A stretch of 47,260 nucleotides of DNA from the IMG/VR virus record IMGVR_UViG_3300037119_001799, positions 1 through 47,260 of that record, one strand, 5' to 3'. Every line of letters begins with the position of its first letter. Positions within the stretch are counted from its first letter, which is position 1. This DNA is from a virus. This document shows positions 15,601-23,541 of this stretch, one piece after another. Below the pieces are notes generated by a model. The model was not told the origin of the DNA. It ran no database searches and saw nothing but the letters and a program-made list of their open reading frames with translations. Made by a program: the position numbers and the translations under genes.

Positions 15601-18600
15601 AGCCCGGGAGATCGTCTTCAGGTCCGGCCCGTCATGCTCGACTATCAGGGCGTTCAGGCCGGCATCCCTGGCGCCACGCACGATCGCCTGGATCTGCCGC
15701 GGTGTCGGCACCACCGTGGCGTGGACAATCCCGGAATTGAAATCGACGCGCACTGCGCCGCTGCGATTCATAAACTCAGCCATCGCTTCGGATCCGCCGG
15801 ACTCGACCAGTTGCTGAGCAATGTCACGGTGATCGGTGTTGCGCGTGTCGCCCAGGTAGTCGCCCCTCCTGGCCACGAACCGATCGCCCTGGCGCACGTA
15901 GTCCTGCGCCTCGTGCCGGCCGGACAGGTCGAGCATGGCGCCATCGCTGGTGATGTATCCCGCCTCCCGGGGATTGTTGGTCAGGCCGGTGAGCGCCTTG
16001 GCCCGCTCGGTGAGCTCGGCGGCGTCGATCGGATCCGCCGGCCGCCGCGGGGAGAACAGGGATCCCTGATCCGGCCCTCCCTCTTTGTCGTATTTCCCAA
16101 AGCCATATCGCTCGTAGGCTGATCCCGCCATGGGACTGCTTGGCGGCGTCACACCCTTGGGCGTGGTTGCAAGCAGGTCTCCCTGACGTTCACCGCCGAA
16201 CAGTGGCAGCTCTTCCGCACCCTGCTGTGGCGCCCCGCTAACCTGCCGGCCGCGCATGCCAACCTCGGCGAGCTGCCGATCGGCGACACGCTGGCGGGCG
16301 GCGAGCTCTTCGCGCGTGGCTTCGCGGGTCTCGAGGAGCGTCGGCCCTGCCGGCTCGGTGTCGGCGCGCCTGGGCGAGAAGACTGTGCCGTCGTCTAGTG
16401 CATCCGGAGCTCTAACATCCGCGCCGCCGCGCGCAGGTTCCGCGCCAGCTTGCGGGCCCGTGGGCTGTTCTCCTTGGCGAGCAGCTTCTCCGCCAGGACG
16501 CGCAGGTATCTCGGGCGCTGCAGCGGCTTCGAAGGGGATGTCGATGTCGGGGTCGGAGTCTCGCTTGCCGCCACTGTAGTGCTCCTCTAGCAGGTCAAAA
16601 ACTTGAGCAAGGAGAGGATCGCTGCCCTTTTCAGCCTTCAGCATATCGTAGTTATTCGTCTCTGGATCGCCATAGAAATTCTGGGCGTCAGCCGTCTCCT
16701 TGGTCATCCAGCGATCAGTCGCCCTGTCAAAGGCTTGCTGAGGTGTCTCGCCCTCTTCCCGCCGGTAGAGCTGGGCCACTTCGAAGACGGCATCCTGGGG
16801 AAGGCCCTGGTTGTTGACGGCGTCCTCGATCAGATCTCCCGCTTCCTCGCGCATGACCTGTTCGCGCGCGGACTCCGTGACCATGCGCTCGTTGGCCACT
16901 GACGCCGGCGCCAGATGCCCGCCGCCCTCCTGCCTGATCGGCTTGCCGCTGCGGGAGTAGCGGCTCATGTCCTCCCCCGCCCAGATCTCCTCGCGCGCCG
17001 CGCGGACCTTGGCCGCATAGTCCGAGGCCGTGGGCTCCACCGCAGCGACCGGCTCGGCTGCCGCGGCCGGCTCCACCATGGCGCGGACAGCCGCCTGCTC
17101 ACGCGCGAGCTGGGGAGGCGCTGTAGCGCCCTCTACGATTGGCACAGTTGGCGCTGGAACGGGCGCAGCGGCCTGGATGGGAGTGGAGGGAGCCACCTCC
17201 ACAGGGGCCACTGGCGGGGCTGCGACAGGCTCTCCCGTGATCGGCCGCGTGGCCGCGGGGACCGGCTCCGGCATGACGGCCCGGCCGCGCACCGGCGCCG
17301 GCGGCGCTGCCTCACCCGTTACTGGAGCAGCCGGCTGTCCAGCCGCGGCTGCCGCCCGCTCCATCCCGGGCGACGGCGTGCCAACCGCGGCGGCATCGGC
17401 CATCCGCTGCTGCTCGCGCAGCATCGCCTCCTGGACCCGCACCATGTCGGGGCTGGGCTCGGTGGGGTTGAGCATGGCATCGAGCTGCTGGCGGAGGTCC
17501 GCTACTTGAGCTGCCGCCCGCTTGGTTAGGCCGGCCTCGCCGCGGCCTCGTGGCTTGGCGACGAGCCCGGCGATCTGCTCTTGCAGCGCCTGCGCCTCGG
17601 GGCTGGCCGCCGCCTCCTGGCGCCGCTTCTGATCGAGCTGCTCTATCCAGCTCTGATAGGCCTCCATCCTGACGCGGGCTTCGTTGTAGGGCTGGCCTGG
17701 GATGGGGCTGATCCGGCTCGGTGGCAGCGGATCCAGGAAGCCTTCCGGCATCCAGGGCGGCGGCAGCTCGGGCGCCGGCGCGTTAAAGGGATCCGCCCCT
17801 TGCTCACGGCGGGCGTTCTCCCGCATCGCCATCAGGGCGGCGTTCTCTTTCTCCGCCTTGCTGCCCCAGCGATGGGCCTCGATTTGGGCATAGACATCGT
17901 GGACTTCGCTGAGGTTCTTGAGCCAGATCTGCGACTGTGTCGCCACCGGCCCGCCAGGCTTGATGAAGAATTCCTGCAGCCGCCCCATCGCCTCACGAAT
18001 GCCGGCGATCAAATCCTTGACCACTTGCTTGGCAGCATCGACGCCGTAGCGCGCTTCGACGTAGTCGACCACCTTGACGGCGTAGGTCGGGAAGTGCGGT
18101 GTCTCGCTCCCGACTTCGGCAATCATCTCCTTCACCATGAACCGCTTCACCGCGGCTTGGTGGAGTGCGTCGCCTTCCGCTCCCTGCGGATAGCTCGCCC
18201 GCTTCGGCGCTTCAGCCCCGGAGAGCCGCTCGACGTGAGCTAGCCCCTCTGGCGTCATATTCTGTTCGACAACGCGATAGAGAACCTCGCCCAGGTTGAC
18301 CCCGTCTGTGCCGGGAACCACCGTCTTCTCGAGGATGTGCCCCCACTCGTGGCGCGTGACCTGGGCAGCGTTGCGCTGCGTGTTGTTGGTCAGGAAGATT
18401 GTGTTGGGGAACAGCCGGTTGTTGACCACGCCGTCGAACGGGATGTTGGCATCGTTCTCGATGTAGACGACGTCGATCCCCTGCTTGCCGTAGACCTCCT
18501 TCTGGACCTCGGCGAGCTGCGCCGGGATCGTGTCGGGGCGCTCCTTGCCGTCCCACGGCTTCAGGTCGAACTCGGTCTTGCCGTCCGGCATCTGGTAGAC

Positions 18601-19965
18601 GTAGGCGCCATCAGGACGCTGGAAGACATCGCCGCCGTTCAGTACGCCCTTGTCTTTGAAGATTCCCAGGATGTCGGCCTGGGCGATCTCCATGGGATCC
18701 TCGGTGTCCCGGGCCCTGGCGCGGAGCTCATCGATCTCGACATCGGTGATCAGCCGGCGTGCGGTGTCGATCGCGCCGTCGACCGTGTCCTGGCCCATCA
18801 CCTGTTTGCCGACATCGTCGGGCGTCTTGGGTGTCGGTGTGCGCGGCGACGTCTCGGTATCGGCTTTCCCACCGCGCCCATGGAAAGCAGACGCAGCTAT
18901 ATCCGCCGGCGCGAACAAGGCCTCAGCCACACCGGAAGCGGCGACCTTGCCCCAGTTCATCTTGTCATCGAGGATGGCCTGCTTCGTTGCCTCGCCGCCG
19001 GCGGATAGCGTGCCCTGGCCGCCAGCCTGTAGGGCAAAATTCTTGGCCATCGTGGTGGCCACCGTCTTGCCGCCGGCGGTAACGCCGCCCAGGCCTCCGG
19101 TCGCAGCGCCTGTCACGGTGTCGATCGCCATGGCCACGCCAAAAGCCTTGTCGATCTCCGCTTTGATCTCTGGATCCGCGAGCGCTGCCTTGACGGCATT
19201 GATGTCGCGAGGATCGACCTTGTGCTTCTGCAGGATCTCGATGGCCTGCTGGCCGCCGCCTGTTGTCGCGCCGATCGCGCCGCCAACGATCGCACCGCCG
19301 GCCACGCCGCCCAGGGCGGTGCCTACGATGATCGGCACCATGGCGGTCGCCGAGCCTCCGGCCAAGCCGCGCAGCACGGCGCCGGGGTTCTTCATCACCT
19401 CGCCGAGCTCGCCACCCATGAAACGCTGCAGCGGCTCGTTGACGGCCAGATCCTTGAGCTCCTTCGAATCCGACACCAGCGCGCCCAAGCCTTTTTCGTA
19501 GCGCGCCCGCGCGTCGGCCAGCTTCTTTTCAAGCGCCGGGATCTGTTGCTGACGATTCTGCGGCATAAGGCCAAGTTGCGGCGGTATATCAGGATCACCC
19601 TGCTGGAAGACCTCGATCTGCTTCCTGAGGTTTTCCATCTCCTGCGCGGCGGATATCACCACCGTGCTGGCCATCGCCTGCATCGTGCCGTAGTAGCCGG
19701 TCGCGAGATCGCTGCCCCAGGTGCCGCGCGATTCCTCCGGCGCTGTGAGCTTCTCCGGCTTGGGCGGCTCGATCGGCTCCGGCTTAGGCGGCGGCGGCAG
19801 CAGGTAGTTCAGGATGTCTTTGTCGCGAAAGCCCTGCTCGCGCGCTGACTTGATCTCATCCGGATTGACGCCCATTGCGCCGGAGACATAGTCGACAATA
19901 TCGCTGTCGCCGTAGCCCTGCTTGCGAGCTGCGCCGATGCCGTAGGGATCCAGATCATCGGCCAT
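9607..19965 (-). CDS. Giant polyvalent-type virion protein with zinc metalloprotease
   Basis: A single uninterrupted 3452-residue frame. Residues 1-50 hold two 'AR.QG(Y/F).D.DI..Y(V/L)' repeats. Residues about 204-241 are a Gly-zipper-like hydrophobic stretch that could cross a membrane. HEWGH at 539-543 with KEMIAE at 612-617 is a zincin metalloprotease site (HExxH plus a distal Glu). About 820-990 is Pro/Ala-rich linker. Five FSPR motifs (Phe at 1196, 1304, 1479, 1963, 2528) separate modules. The 1990-2340 region carries 'GQWAATIKNMPGIKAEE', 'HVAEIQSDWHQAGKKKGYR' and 'DRVTWDVGKTVADRF'. The end (about 3060-3330, 'FAARDLNDITLKGA', 'LRPFTGAWLQGIYKAGRSAA') matches what I know as LPD38. These parts are typical of phage polyvalent proteins thought to enter the cell with the DNA. 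Substrate unknown. It starts four bases after the preceding stop. Confidence 0.85.
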   Translation of the reverse strand: MADDLDPYGIGAARKQGYGDSDIVDYVSGAMGVNPDEIKSAREQGFRDKDILNYLLPPPPKPEPIEPPKPEKLTAPEESRGTWGSDLATGYYGTMQAMASTVVISAAQEMENLRKQIEVFQQGDPDIPPQLGLMPQNRQQQIPALEKKLADARARYEKGLGALVSDSKELKDLAVNEPLQRFMGGELGEVMKNPGAVLRGLAGGSATAMVPIIVGTALGGVAGGAIVGGAIGATTGGGQQAIEILQKHKVDPRDINAVKAALADPEIKAEIDKAFGVAMAIDTVTGAATGGLGGVTAGGKTVATTMAKNFALQAGGQGTLSAGGEATKQAILDDKMNWGKVAASGVAEALFAPADIAASAFHGRGGKADTETSPRTPTPKTPDDVGKQVMGQDTVDGAIDTARRLITDVEIDELRARARDTEDPMEIAQADILGIFKDKGVLNGGDVFQRPDGAYVYQMPDGKTEFDLKPWDGKERPDTIPAQLAEVQKEVYGKQGIDVVYIENDANIPFDGVVNNRLFPNTIFLTNNTQRNAAQVTRHEWGHILEKTVVPGTDGVNLGEVLYRVVEQNMTPEGLAHVERLSGAEAPKRASYPQGAEGDALHQAAVKRFMVKEMIAEVGSETPHFPTYAVKVVDYVEARYGVDAAKQVVKDLIAGIREAMGRLQEFFIKPGGPVATQSQIWLKNLSEVHDVYAQIEAHRWGSKAEKENAALMAMRENARREQGADPFNAPAPELPPPWMPEGFLDPLPPSRISPIPGQPYNEARVRMEAYQSWIEQLDQKRRQEAAASPEAQALQEQIAGLVAKPRGRGEAGLTKRAAAQVADLRQQLDAMLNPTEPSPDMVRVQEAMLREQQRMADAAAVGTPSPGMERAAAAAGQPAAPVTGEAAPPAPVRGRAVMPEPVPAATRPITGEPVAAPPVAPVEVAPSTPIQAAAPVPAPTVPIVEGATAPPQLAREQAAVRAMVEPAAAAEPVAAVEPTASDYAAKVRAAREEIWAGEDMSRYSRSGKPIRQEGGGHLAPASVANERMVTESAREQVMREEAGDLIEDAVNNQGLPQDAVFEVAQLYRREEGETPQQAFDRATDRWMTKETADAQNFYGDPETNNYDMLKAEKGSDPLLAQVFDLLEEHYSGGKRDSDPDIDIPFEAAAAPEIPARPGGEAARQGEQPTGPQAGAEPARGGADVRAPDALDDGTVFSPRRADTEPAGPTLLETREATREELAARQRVADRQLAEVGMRGRQVSGAPQQGAEELPLFGGERQGDLLATTPKGVTPPSSPMAGSAYERYGFGKYDKEGGPDQGSLFSPRRPADPIDAAELTERAKALTGLTNNPREAGYITSDGAMLDLSGRHEAQDYVRQGDRFVARRGDYLGDTRNTDHRDIAQQLVESGGSEAMAEFMNRSGAVRVDFNSGIVHATVVPTPRQIQAIVRGARDAGLNALIVEHDGPDLKTISRADVQNITAQNIARVFNETLEGDTLFSPRPIQPTPEEHALSVNDILDPATPSMKPRSRKTQDIARELMVRGQKALIAMGIPTGRITGPNPQTDRMLARVIAAEAIRAFNERGAATDWYTSSFKEALAIAEVIHPELKDDPHQLFAFTATLAITSQGEKVQNNANLTDPIYEHFKETGRFPTDILGSKQKGPMNTNFKKLNGLLDAKGTMDEVIEFMNTEWTVRDLKKMGYKIGGENVDTVVFGSAILGPKIGQGFFQNLSGNYDPVTMDLWFMRAWGRLTGTLVGKQDLTKQTARMTNALEEEGMKVPQDTPGLIEVAEQTVRQHEKDFRTFRSEYDDGTRKKSEVVFASERLLHGLRGINESPKSGADRVWMRDVINQARRIAAYHEVPLTNADLQAVWWYPEKTLYEKLGGIPADEVNVDYAGAQRELARSKGIPDAEVDNVLRSLERRPGRSGGRDDDGRGDSAGVQERDRGDARPYLRDPLRTGISTPEEGTPGVNRLEVSGDSLFSPRTGEAREPAPVFYSALTRGVEGLKQTKAPPGQWAATIKNMPGIKAEEREWVGVEDWLAKQPKSVTKEELLDYIRANEIKVTETIKGDAMTPQQRNRFGELQDFIDQMPEGQVPRRILQEFNTLDAINRKTGGGQPKYEEWTLGGGKNYRELLLTLPIKQEVEPEYQAFNKKMIEKYGDLEGAFEKWTPEEQAEFDRVHALTGDMPAKFGDEGAFKGSHWQEPNVLAHIRFDDRWMGNQKVLHVAEIQSDWHQAGKKKGYRAAGEPDAAERLQASKDGLNVMIMANDKLGFDTIGEARMAIARDGPVGWEFNTPEDLAKAQEFYDAYQANEKGTGGVPDAPFKTTWPELAMKRVIRYAAENGYDRVTWDVGKTVADRFDLSQHISDVTLHGTGDNMRLTAHDRNGSAVVDMQHVTTETLPDYVGQDAADRLLAQPEPDLAKNPYAVRSLHSEDLKVGGEGMDAFYDKQLPILANKAGKKFGAKTEMDTLGAERTRSWEHFSAWVGEHPEFQGMTRDRQYQAWTRGEKSSLVLEYMRDTTEAPVHSFEITDALRTAAVEEGQTLFSPRNPANMGENPNRPRTAEQKAAFLKARAAPEATGLINAARQMWDNRSTAGKAVVREVFDPYIGVKSAGDDEGYVGLRIANSVAGAIEMFKRWGTLKIDGQAYRMDEKNGGVIDHLIRPLDKLGEATDFIWWVAGERADRLATQDRERLMDAPTIEAFKTLADGQLTGQWKMLDGSTTTDRRTAYGDALARLETFNKNALDLAVKSGLLKRTVARTDFAPGAEGDAQHAAAQGKIDALWENPFYVPFYRVVEDSNSRSFAGAPNKFGMVKQEAFKTLKGGEEKLNNDLWENAFGNWGHMIDASLRNQAATNVLTTAEQNGNVVTRLTRQEYDSVIDKKTKAETVWVMEDGEQVYFHVKDPFIFKAISALEYMQSDLPLMGLGRAAKKVLQIGTAMNPIFQVKNLIRDTINASAVSNINRNVISNWVRGFAAHDMKGDLLNVAYAVAGQERPENISRKMADAIAGGGVVRFAALNDAGVKDTTVANILDSPDKLKTFAGYFSRIGGAYAKLVGMTEGVNRYAFYDQLIKDGVPHDMASFAARDLNDITLKGASPIVRTILELRPFTGAWLQGIYKAGRSAANADESISLAVGGKLGKQAAWRLTQGVIVLATANLALHEIYKDDKDYLARDEYDQNSNFWFKAFGKEWRIPMGFEVGSLARMMAISAMAMYDKDMDFNRWRKNMFSIAQDNMMLGFVPQALSPIFEVARNESRTGSPIESQRLERVRPEARYTSESSMAARSASEGLNRVARFFGGEEASTYSPVQLDYLLRAYTGWLGHTASQIVDVALRGLSDEPTRPAKDWVGALSQNIVSETPSSERGSSRFISQLYNQGDSIKEAYNTYKELKKQGRPAAELESYMERNEPLIEKYRQFTKVIEREGKINEKVRRVENDREMSAAEKQMTIRELNAAKQESAMSVFRPQP

Positions 19966-19969
19966 GTGC

Positions 19970-20980
19970 TTAGCCGTAATTGATCAAGCCGCTGGGAGGC
20001 CTGTAAGGCTCGTAGGGATTCTGTATCAACGGACTCAGCTCGCCTGATTTACCCTTGGCACCAGGCACGGTGATGATGTCCTTCAGATCCTTCTTGTCCG
20101 GCTTGGTGGTGGAACCCCCGGGCGCGACCGCACCCTTGGTGCCCTTCCTGCTCAGAAAATCCGCAAGGTTATTCGCTTGATCGATAAGCGGCTTTCTCTC
20201 TTCATCGAACCTATTCTGGAGCGCCTCACGTCGGTCCCTGATCTCCTTGAGCGTCTCCGCATGGGCCGCCTTTTCCTTTGCGGTAACCGCGTCTCCGGCC
20301 TTCGCCAGAACCGACTTTTCCATCTCGTCGAGCTTGCTGAGCTGTGGGGTATAGATCGCCGTAAGATCTCTGATCAGGTTGCTGTTGGCCGTAACCGTTA
20401 AACCCAGCGCCCTGGAGGTTTCCGGATCCCTGCCGTTCAACTGCTCGCCCTTTTCATTCAGGACAGGCTTTGCCGGCTTATCAGGATCTGACGGATTGGT
20501 AGACCACAGGTTGCCATCGGCGTCGGTGAAGGCCTTGCCCTGCAGCTTCACGGCATTTGCTTGCGCCGTCTTGTCCCGCTCTTCAGTTGCGTCGCGCTGG
20601 AGCTGGTTCTCCGTCGATGTATGCAGGCGCTGCAGCTTGTCCCGCTCCACCTGGGCCTCGATGTTCTGCTGATTGATAAACCTCTGGGTGCTGGCCGAGA
20701 TCGATGCCGCACCGAGCGTGGCGCTCTTGCCGATCTCAGCTACCTTTTCCCGGCTGCCGCGATCGAGCGCGCCCTCTTCCTTCGCCTGGGAAAGTGTTTT
20801 GTCCGTCTTCTCCCGATCATAGGTCTGCTCTTTTTCCAGGCGCTGCATGCCGACTTCCCCCTGCAGCTTGATGGATTGCGCCGTTGCTTCCTTTTCAAGC
20901 GCAGACTTCATCGCCAGCCCGGTGAAGTTCTGAGTGGCTTCAAACAAGCCAGCCATGGCTGCATCGAAGTTGAATGCCAT
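19970..20980 (-). CDS. Coiled-coil internal virion/ejection protein candidate (336 aa)
   Basis: After an N-terminal 'FDAAMAGLFEATQNFTGLAM', residues about 28-140 are a long charged helix rich in Glu, Lys and Gln (LQGEVGMQRLEKEQTYDREK, then RLHTSTENQLQRDATEERDK). Residues 150-185 form a small beta insert (AFTDADGNLWSTNPSDPDKP). More helix follows (residues 225-285), and the tail is disordered and Pro/Gly-rich (NPYEPYRPPSGLINYG). No catalytic motif. Its size, helix content and place directly before the giant protein match internal or ejection proteins of short-tailed phages. Its start shares one base with the previous stop. Confidence 0.65.
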   Translation of the reverse strand: MAFNFDAAMAGLFEATQNFTGLAMKSALEKEATAQSIKLQGEVGMQRLEKEQTYDREKTDKTLSQAKEEGALDRGSREKVAEIGKSATLGAASISASTQRFINQQNIEAQVERDKLQRLHTSTENQLQRDATEERDKTAQANAVKLQGKAFTDADGNLWSTNPSDPDKPAKPVLNEKGEQLNGRDPETSRALGLTVTANSNLIRDLTAIYTPQLSKLDEMEKSVLAKAGDAVTAKEKAAHAETLKEIRDRREALQNRFDEERKPLIDQANNLADFLSRKGTKGAVAPGGSTTKPDKKDLKDIITVPGAKGKSGELSPLIQNPYEPYRPPSGLINYG

Positions 20981-21585
20981 TATCGCCTCCCGCCTGCGCG
21001 CCGCTCGGCACGGTTACGAGGAACAGCCACAGGCGGCGGTGCAGCCGGTGTTGGGAATACGAGATCCTCGCTTGCCCCTGGATGCTTCACCACCCCGGCA
21101 TGACGCTTGATCTGTTCCATCATGGCCGGATCCTCTGTCATGACCTGAACCTGCCTGCTCATTTCCATGAACTGCTGCGGCTTGATGTTGAAGATTTTGA
21201 AAACCTGATTGGTATAGATGTGCGTTGCCCGAATGATGTCGGACATGGTGAGCTTGATGATCTTGGCCTTCTCGGCAAAGTCGAGCGCATGCAGCATCAT
21301 CGTCATTGCAGCAGGGATCGCTGCCTGCGGCGGCAGAGTGCCCCTGCTTTGCACAAGCATTATCTGAATGAGATTTACGGGAACCAACGCGCAATCGCTG
21401 ATGGGATCTGCTCGATTATTTTTCAGTCGTGACAGAATGCTGTTGCTGTCTCCCTTCAGGCCCATGTTCATTCCGATAAGAAGAACCTTCATATAATTCT
21501 TGCGCGCATTCTCGCTGTCGAAACTCGCTTCAATCGCATTCTCGACATCGCGCAGGGTCTTGTTCTGCAGTGTGCTGCTGGTCAT
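20980..21585 (-). CDS. Virion-associated helical protein (201 aa)
   Basis: A mostly helical protein with many Met residues (YMKVLLIGMNMGLKGDSN, AAMTMMLHALDF, QFMEMSRQVQVM), followed by a Pro-rich, then Arg-rich end (PPPVAVPRNRAERRAGGRR). No recognised domain. The tail 'RNRAERRAGGRR' is basic enough to touch nucleic acid. It sits in the block of putative internal virion proteins, one base after the Gly/Ala-rich protein gene, and is probably a component or chaperone of that set. Confidence 0.6.
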   Translation of the reverse strand: MTSSTLQNKTLRDVENAIEASFDSENARKNYMKVLLIGMNMGLKGDSNSILSRLKNNRADPISDCALVPVNLIQIMLVQSRGTLPPQAAIPAAMTMMLHALDFAEKAKIIKLTMSDIIRATHIYTNQVFKIFNIKPQQFMEMSRQVQVMTEDPAMMEQIKRHAGVVKHPGASEDLVFPTPAAPPPVAVPRNRAERRAGGRR

Positions 21586-21586
21586 G

Positions 21587-23059
21587 TTACACCGTCACCG
21601 ATCCGGTAACCTTTTGGCCGGGGCTGTTGATCAAACCAGTGGGCACTGCCGTTCGCGCTGCCGCTTGCGCTGGCGTTAGCTCTGCCGTCGGCAGTGGATT
21701 TGGCGGGGTGATCCATGGCGGTGTGCCCCACACAGCAGTCGGCGCTCGATCGGCCATGTTATAAGCTCGCCGGTTATCGATAGCTTCAGCGGCGTAGTTG
21801 CGAGCGGCTTGCGCTTTCATAAGATCGAGTTCTTCTTGGGAGGGCGGTGCCTTACCGCCTTCTCCTCCACTAAAGAAACCTTTGCCCAAACCGGAAAGCA
21901 TCTGCAGCCCGCCATAGACCAGCATCGGATTTTTCTCGGCCCAGGTGCCAATCTTGCCGAACATGCCAGAAGACTCAGTGGCAGCGGTGTCGCTGCCTAC
22001 TAGTGGACCTTTGGCAAACTCTCCTGTCCCTGTATTTGAGGTCGTGCCGAACGTCGTTTTTGCCGTCCCCGTAACCGCTGTATCGCTGCCCGCAGTGGGA
22101 GACGCTGGCGTCGTGGGCGTCGTGGGCGTCGTGGGCGTCGTGGGCGTCGTGGGTGTCGTGGGTGTAGTGGGTGTAGTGGGTGTCGTTGTGCTGCCTGCTT
22201 TAAGATCAGGCGGCGCTGAACTCGCATATTCTTCAGGAACGACATTGCCGAACGCATCATACTCAGTGGCGCTAGCAAGAGTGTCTGTGCCCGCACCGCC
22301 CGCAAGCGTGTCTGTACCAGTGCCGCCTGCAAGCTGGGTTGTGCCCGTGCCTTCCGTACCCGTGGGAACAGAGCCCGTGAAATCGGCAGTGGTCACTTCG
22401 GGCGGTGTCGCTGCGTTTTGCACGTTGAGCAAACTGTCGGGTGCTGTGGTGCCGGCCACCATCGTATCTGGAACCCCGACTGCACTAGCGGCAGAAGGAT
22501 CCAAAGAAGCGTAAGCAGCACTGCTGGGGTCAAAGCCATTGACCATGTTGATGGCGTCGTAGCCGCCTGCACCGCCAAACTCCGCAACATTCACTGCCGG
22601 GGCAGCAACCTCGGCAGCAGTATTAACGGCAGCGGGCGCGGCAACCTCGGCAGCCCCTTGCACTGCACCGGCCGATCCGGTCGCAGCCTGGGCCGATGCG
22701 TTTGCGATTTCAGCGCCTGTACCAGCCGTGCCTGTACCAGCCGCGCCCGCACCCGCAGTCCCTACAAAATTTGTCGCCTCACCCGCACCTGTTGCCGCAC
22801 TTCCGGCGACATCTGCACCCGCCGTCGCCGCTGTCGCCGCTTCACTGGCAAACGCGCCCATACTGGCAGCAACGCCACCGATTGCACCGACTGCACCAAG
22901 CGCCATGCCGGCGTACTGCAGCTCCTTGATCTTGGCGATCGTTCCAATCGCGCCCAAGGTGGCACCAAGAATGCCAACGACGGCAAAGGTCGTGAAGCCA
23001 GTAGCAAACCCGGTCCCGACCGCGAGGGCGACGGCACCAATGGAAATTGCGCCACTCAT
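21587..23059 (-). CDS. Gly/Ala-rich protein with TTP tandem repeat (490 aa)
   Basis: The start is the ATG at 23059 (MSGAISIGAVALAVGTGFAT), with CTGGAGGCGAACA as ribosome binding site and an ATGA overlap with the previous gene. Residues 1-75 are hydrophobic and Gly/Ala-rich with two or three possible membrane segments. A long Ala/Gly/Thr stretch follows, then a (Thr-Thr-Pro) tandem repeat of about nine units. The C-terminal 120 residues are more ordered (KNPMLVYGGLQMLSGLGKGF, then 'LDLMKAQAARNYAAEAIDNR'). An N-terminal membrane-active part plus a flexible linker suits a protein ejected to cross the cell envelope, but this is inference from layout. Confidence 0.65.
   Translation of the reverse strand: MSGAISIGAVALAVGTGFATGFTTFAVVGILGATLGAIGTIAKIKELQYAGMALGAVGAIGGVAASMGAFASEAATAATAGADVAGSAATGAGEATNFVGTAGAGAAGTGTAGTGAEIANASAQAATGSAGAVQGAAEVAAPAAVNTAAEVAAPAVNVAEFGGAGGYDAINMVNGFDPSSAAYASLDPSAASAVGVPDTMVAGTTAPDSLLNVQNAATPPEVTTADFTGSVPTGTEGTGTTQLAGGTGTDTLAGGAGTDTLASATEYDAFGNVVPEEYASSAPPDLKAGSTTTPTTPTTPTTPTTPTTPTTPTTPTTPASPTAGSDTAVTGTAKTTFGTTSNTGTGEFAKGPLVGSDTAATESSGMFGKIGTWAEKNPMLVYGGLQMLSGLGKGFFSGGEGGKAPPSQEELDLMKAQAARNYAAEAIDNRRAYNMADRAPTAVWGTPPWITPPNPLPTAELTPAQAAARTAVPTGLINSPGQKVTGSVTV
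22107..22187. repeat. 9-bp tandem repeat, nine units
   Basis: Units of GGCGTCGTG (plus-strand form) repeat nine times without gaps. The first five are identical; later units carry T for C at position 3, A for C at position 6 in two units, and one final base change. The gene reads leftward, so each unit gives Thr-Thr-Pro. The identical copies suggest recent slippage expansion, so copy number is likely to vary between isolates. Confidence 0.9.
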
Positions 23060-23541
23060 TGTTCGCCTCCAGTGATCACCACTTCGTTGAGCGCGGTGTC
23101 GCGGCGTGACGCAAGCCGATCGGCTTCGTCGGTAAATTCCTGCTCTGCCTCGGCAACCGTGGTGGCTGATGTCGGGAAGAGCATCGTCATGTGAATGTCG
23201 GTGACTGCAGCGATCACTTGCTTGCGGTTGGCTGCAGCAGGCAGCACGGCATAGCCGGTGATGCGCTGGGTATCTTCGCCGGTCCACACCATGGCATCAC
23301 CATGGATGACCAGCACCGTAGGAATCTTGATCAAGGCTCCGGTGATCTGATAACCCGCCGGCAGCAGCATCGTGCGCGCATACAGGCCTGCATGCAGGAC
23401 GTGATGCATCTTGATGTCGATCTGCGGCTGCTCTTGGAGTTGACGTTCCTCGAGTCTGTAAACCTGGGCAATGGCTTTCCTGCTCATCGCCGGGATGCTG
23501 GCCGTCTGCATCAACTGGCGGCGCAATTTAGCCTGGCCCAT
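23056..23541 (-). CDS. Phage protein, possibly cupin-like fold (161 aa)
   Basis: After a helical N-terminus (KLRRQLMQTASIPAMSRKAI), residues 45-115 alternate strands: 'IDIKMHHVLHAGLYARTMLL', 'PAGYQITGALIKIPTVLVIH', 'GDAMVWTGEDTQRITGYAVL', then KQVIAAVTDIHMTMLF. This order (HHVLHAGLYARTM.LPAG....G..ik..tv.vi.G......) resembles small cupin-like (RmlC-type) proteins of phages, with His46, His47 and His50 at the usual metal positions. No enzyme activity can be claimed. It overlaps the GNAT gene by 14 bases and the next gene by four. Confidence 0.6.
   Translation of the reverse strand: MGQAKLRRQLMQTASIPAMSRKAIAQVYRLEERQLQEQPQIDIKMHHVLHAGLYARTMLLPAGYQITGALIKIPTVLVIHGDAMVWTGEDTQRITGYAVLPAAANRKQVIAAVTDIHMTMLFPTSATTVAEAEQEFTDEADRLASRRDTALNEVVITGGEQ

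Noticed and set aside
14632-16122. 496-codon open frame on the plus strand
   Set aside because: Also antisense to the giant protein with shadow composition; the sense frame carries conserved motifs through the same bases.
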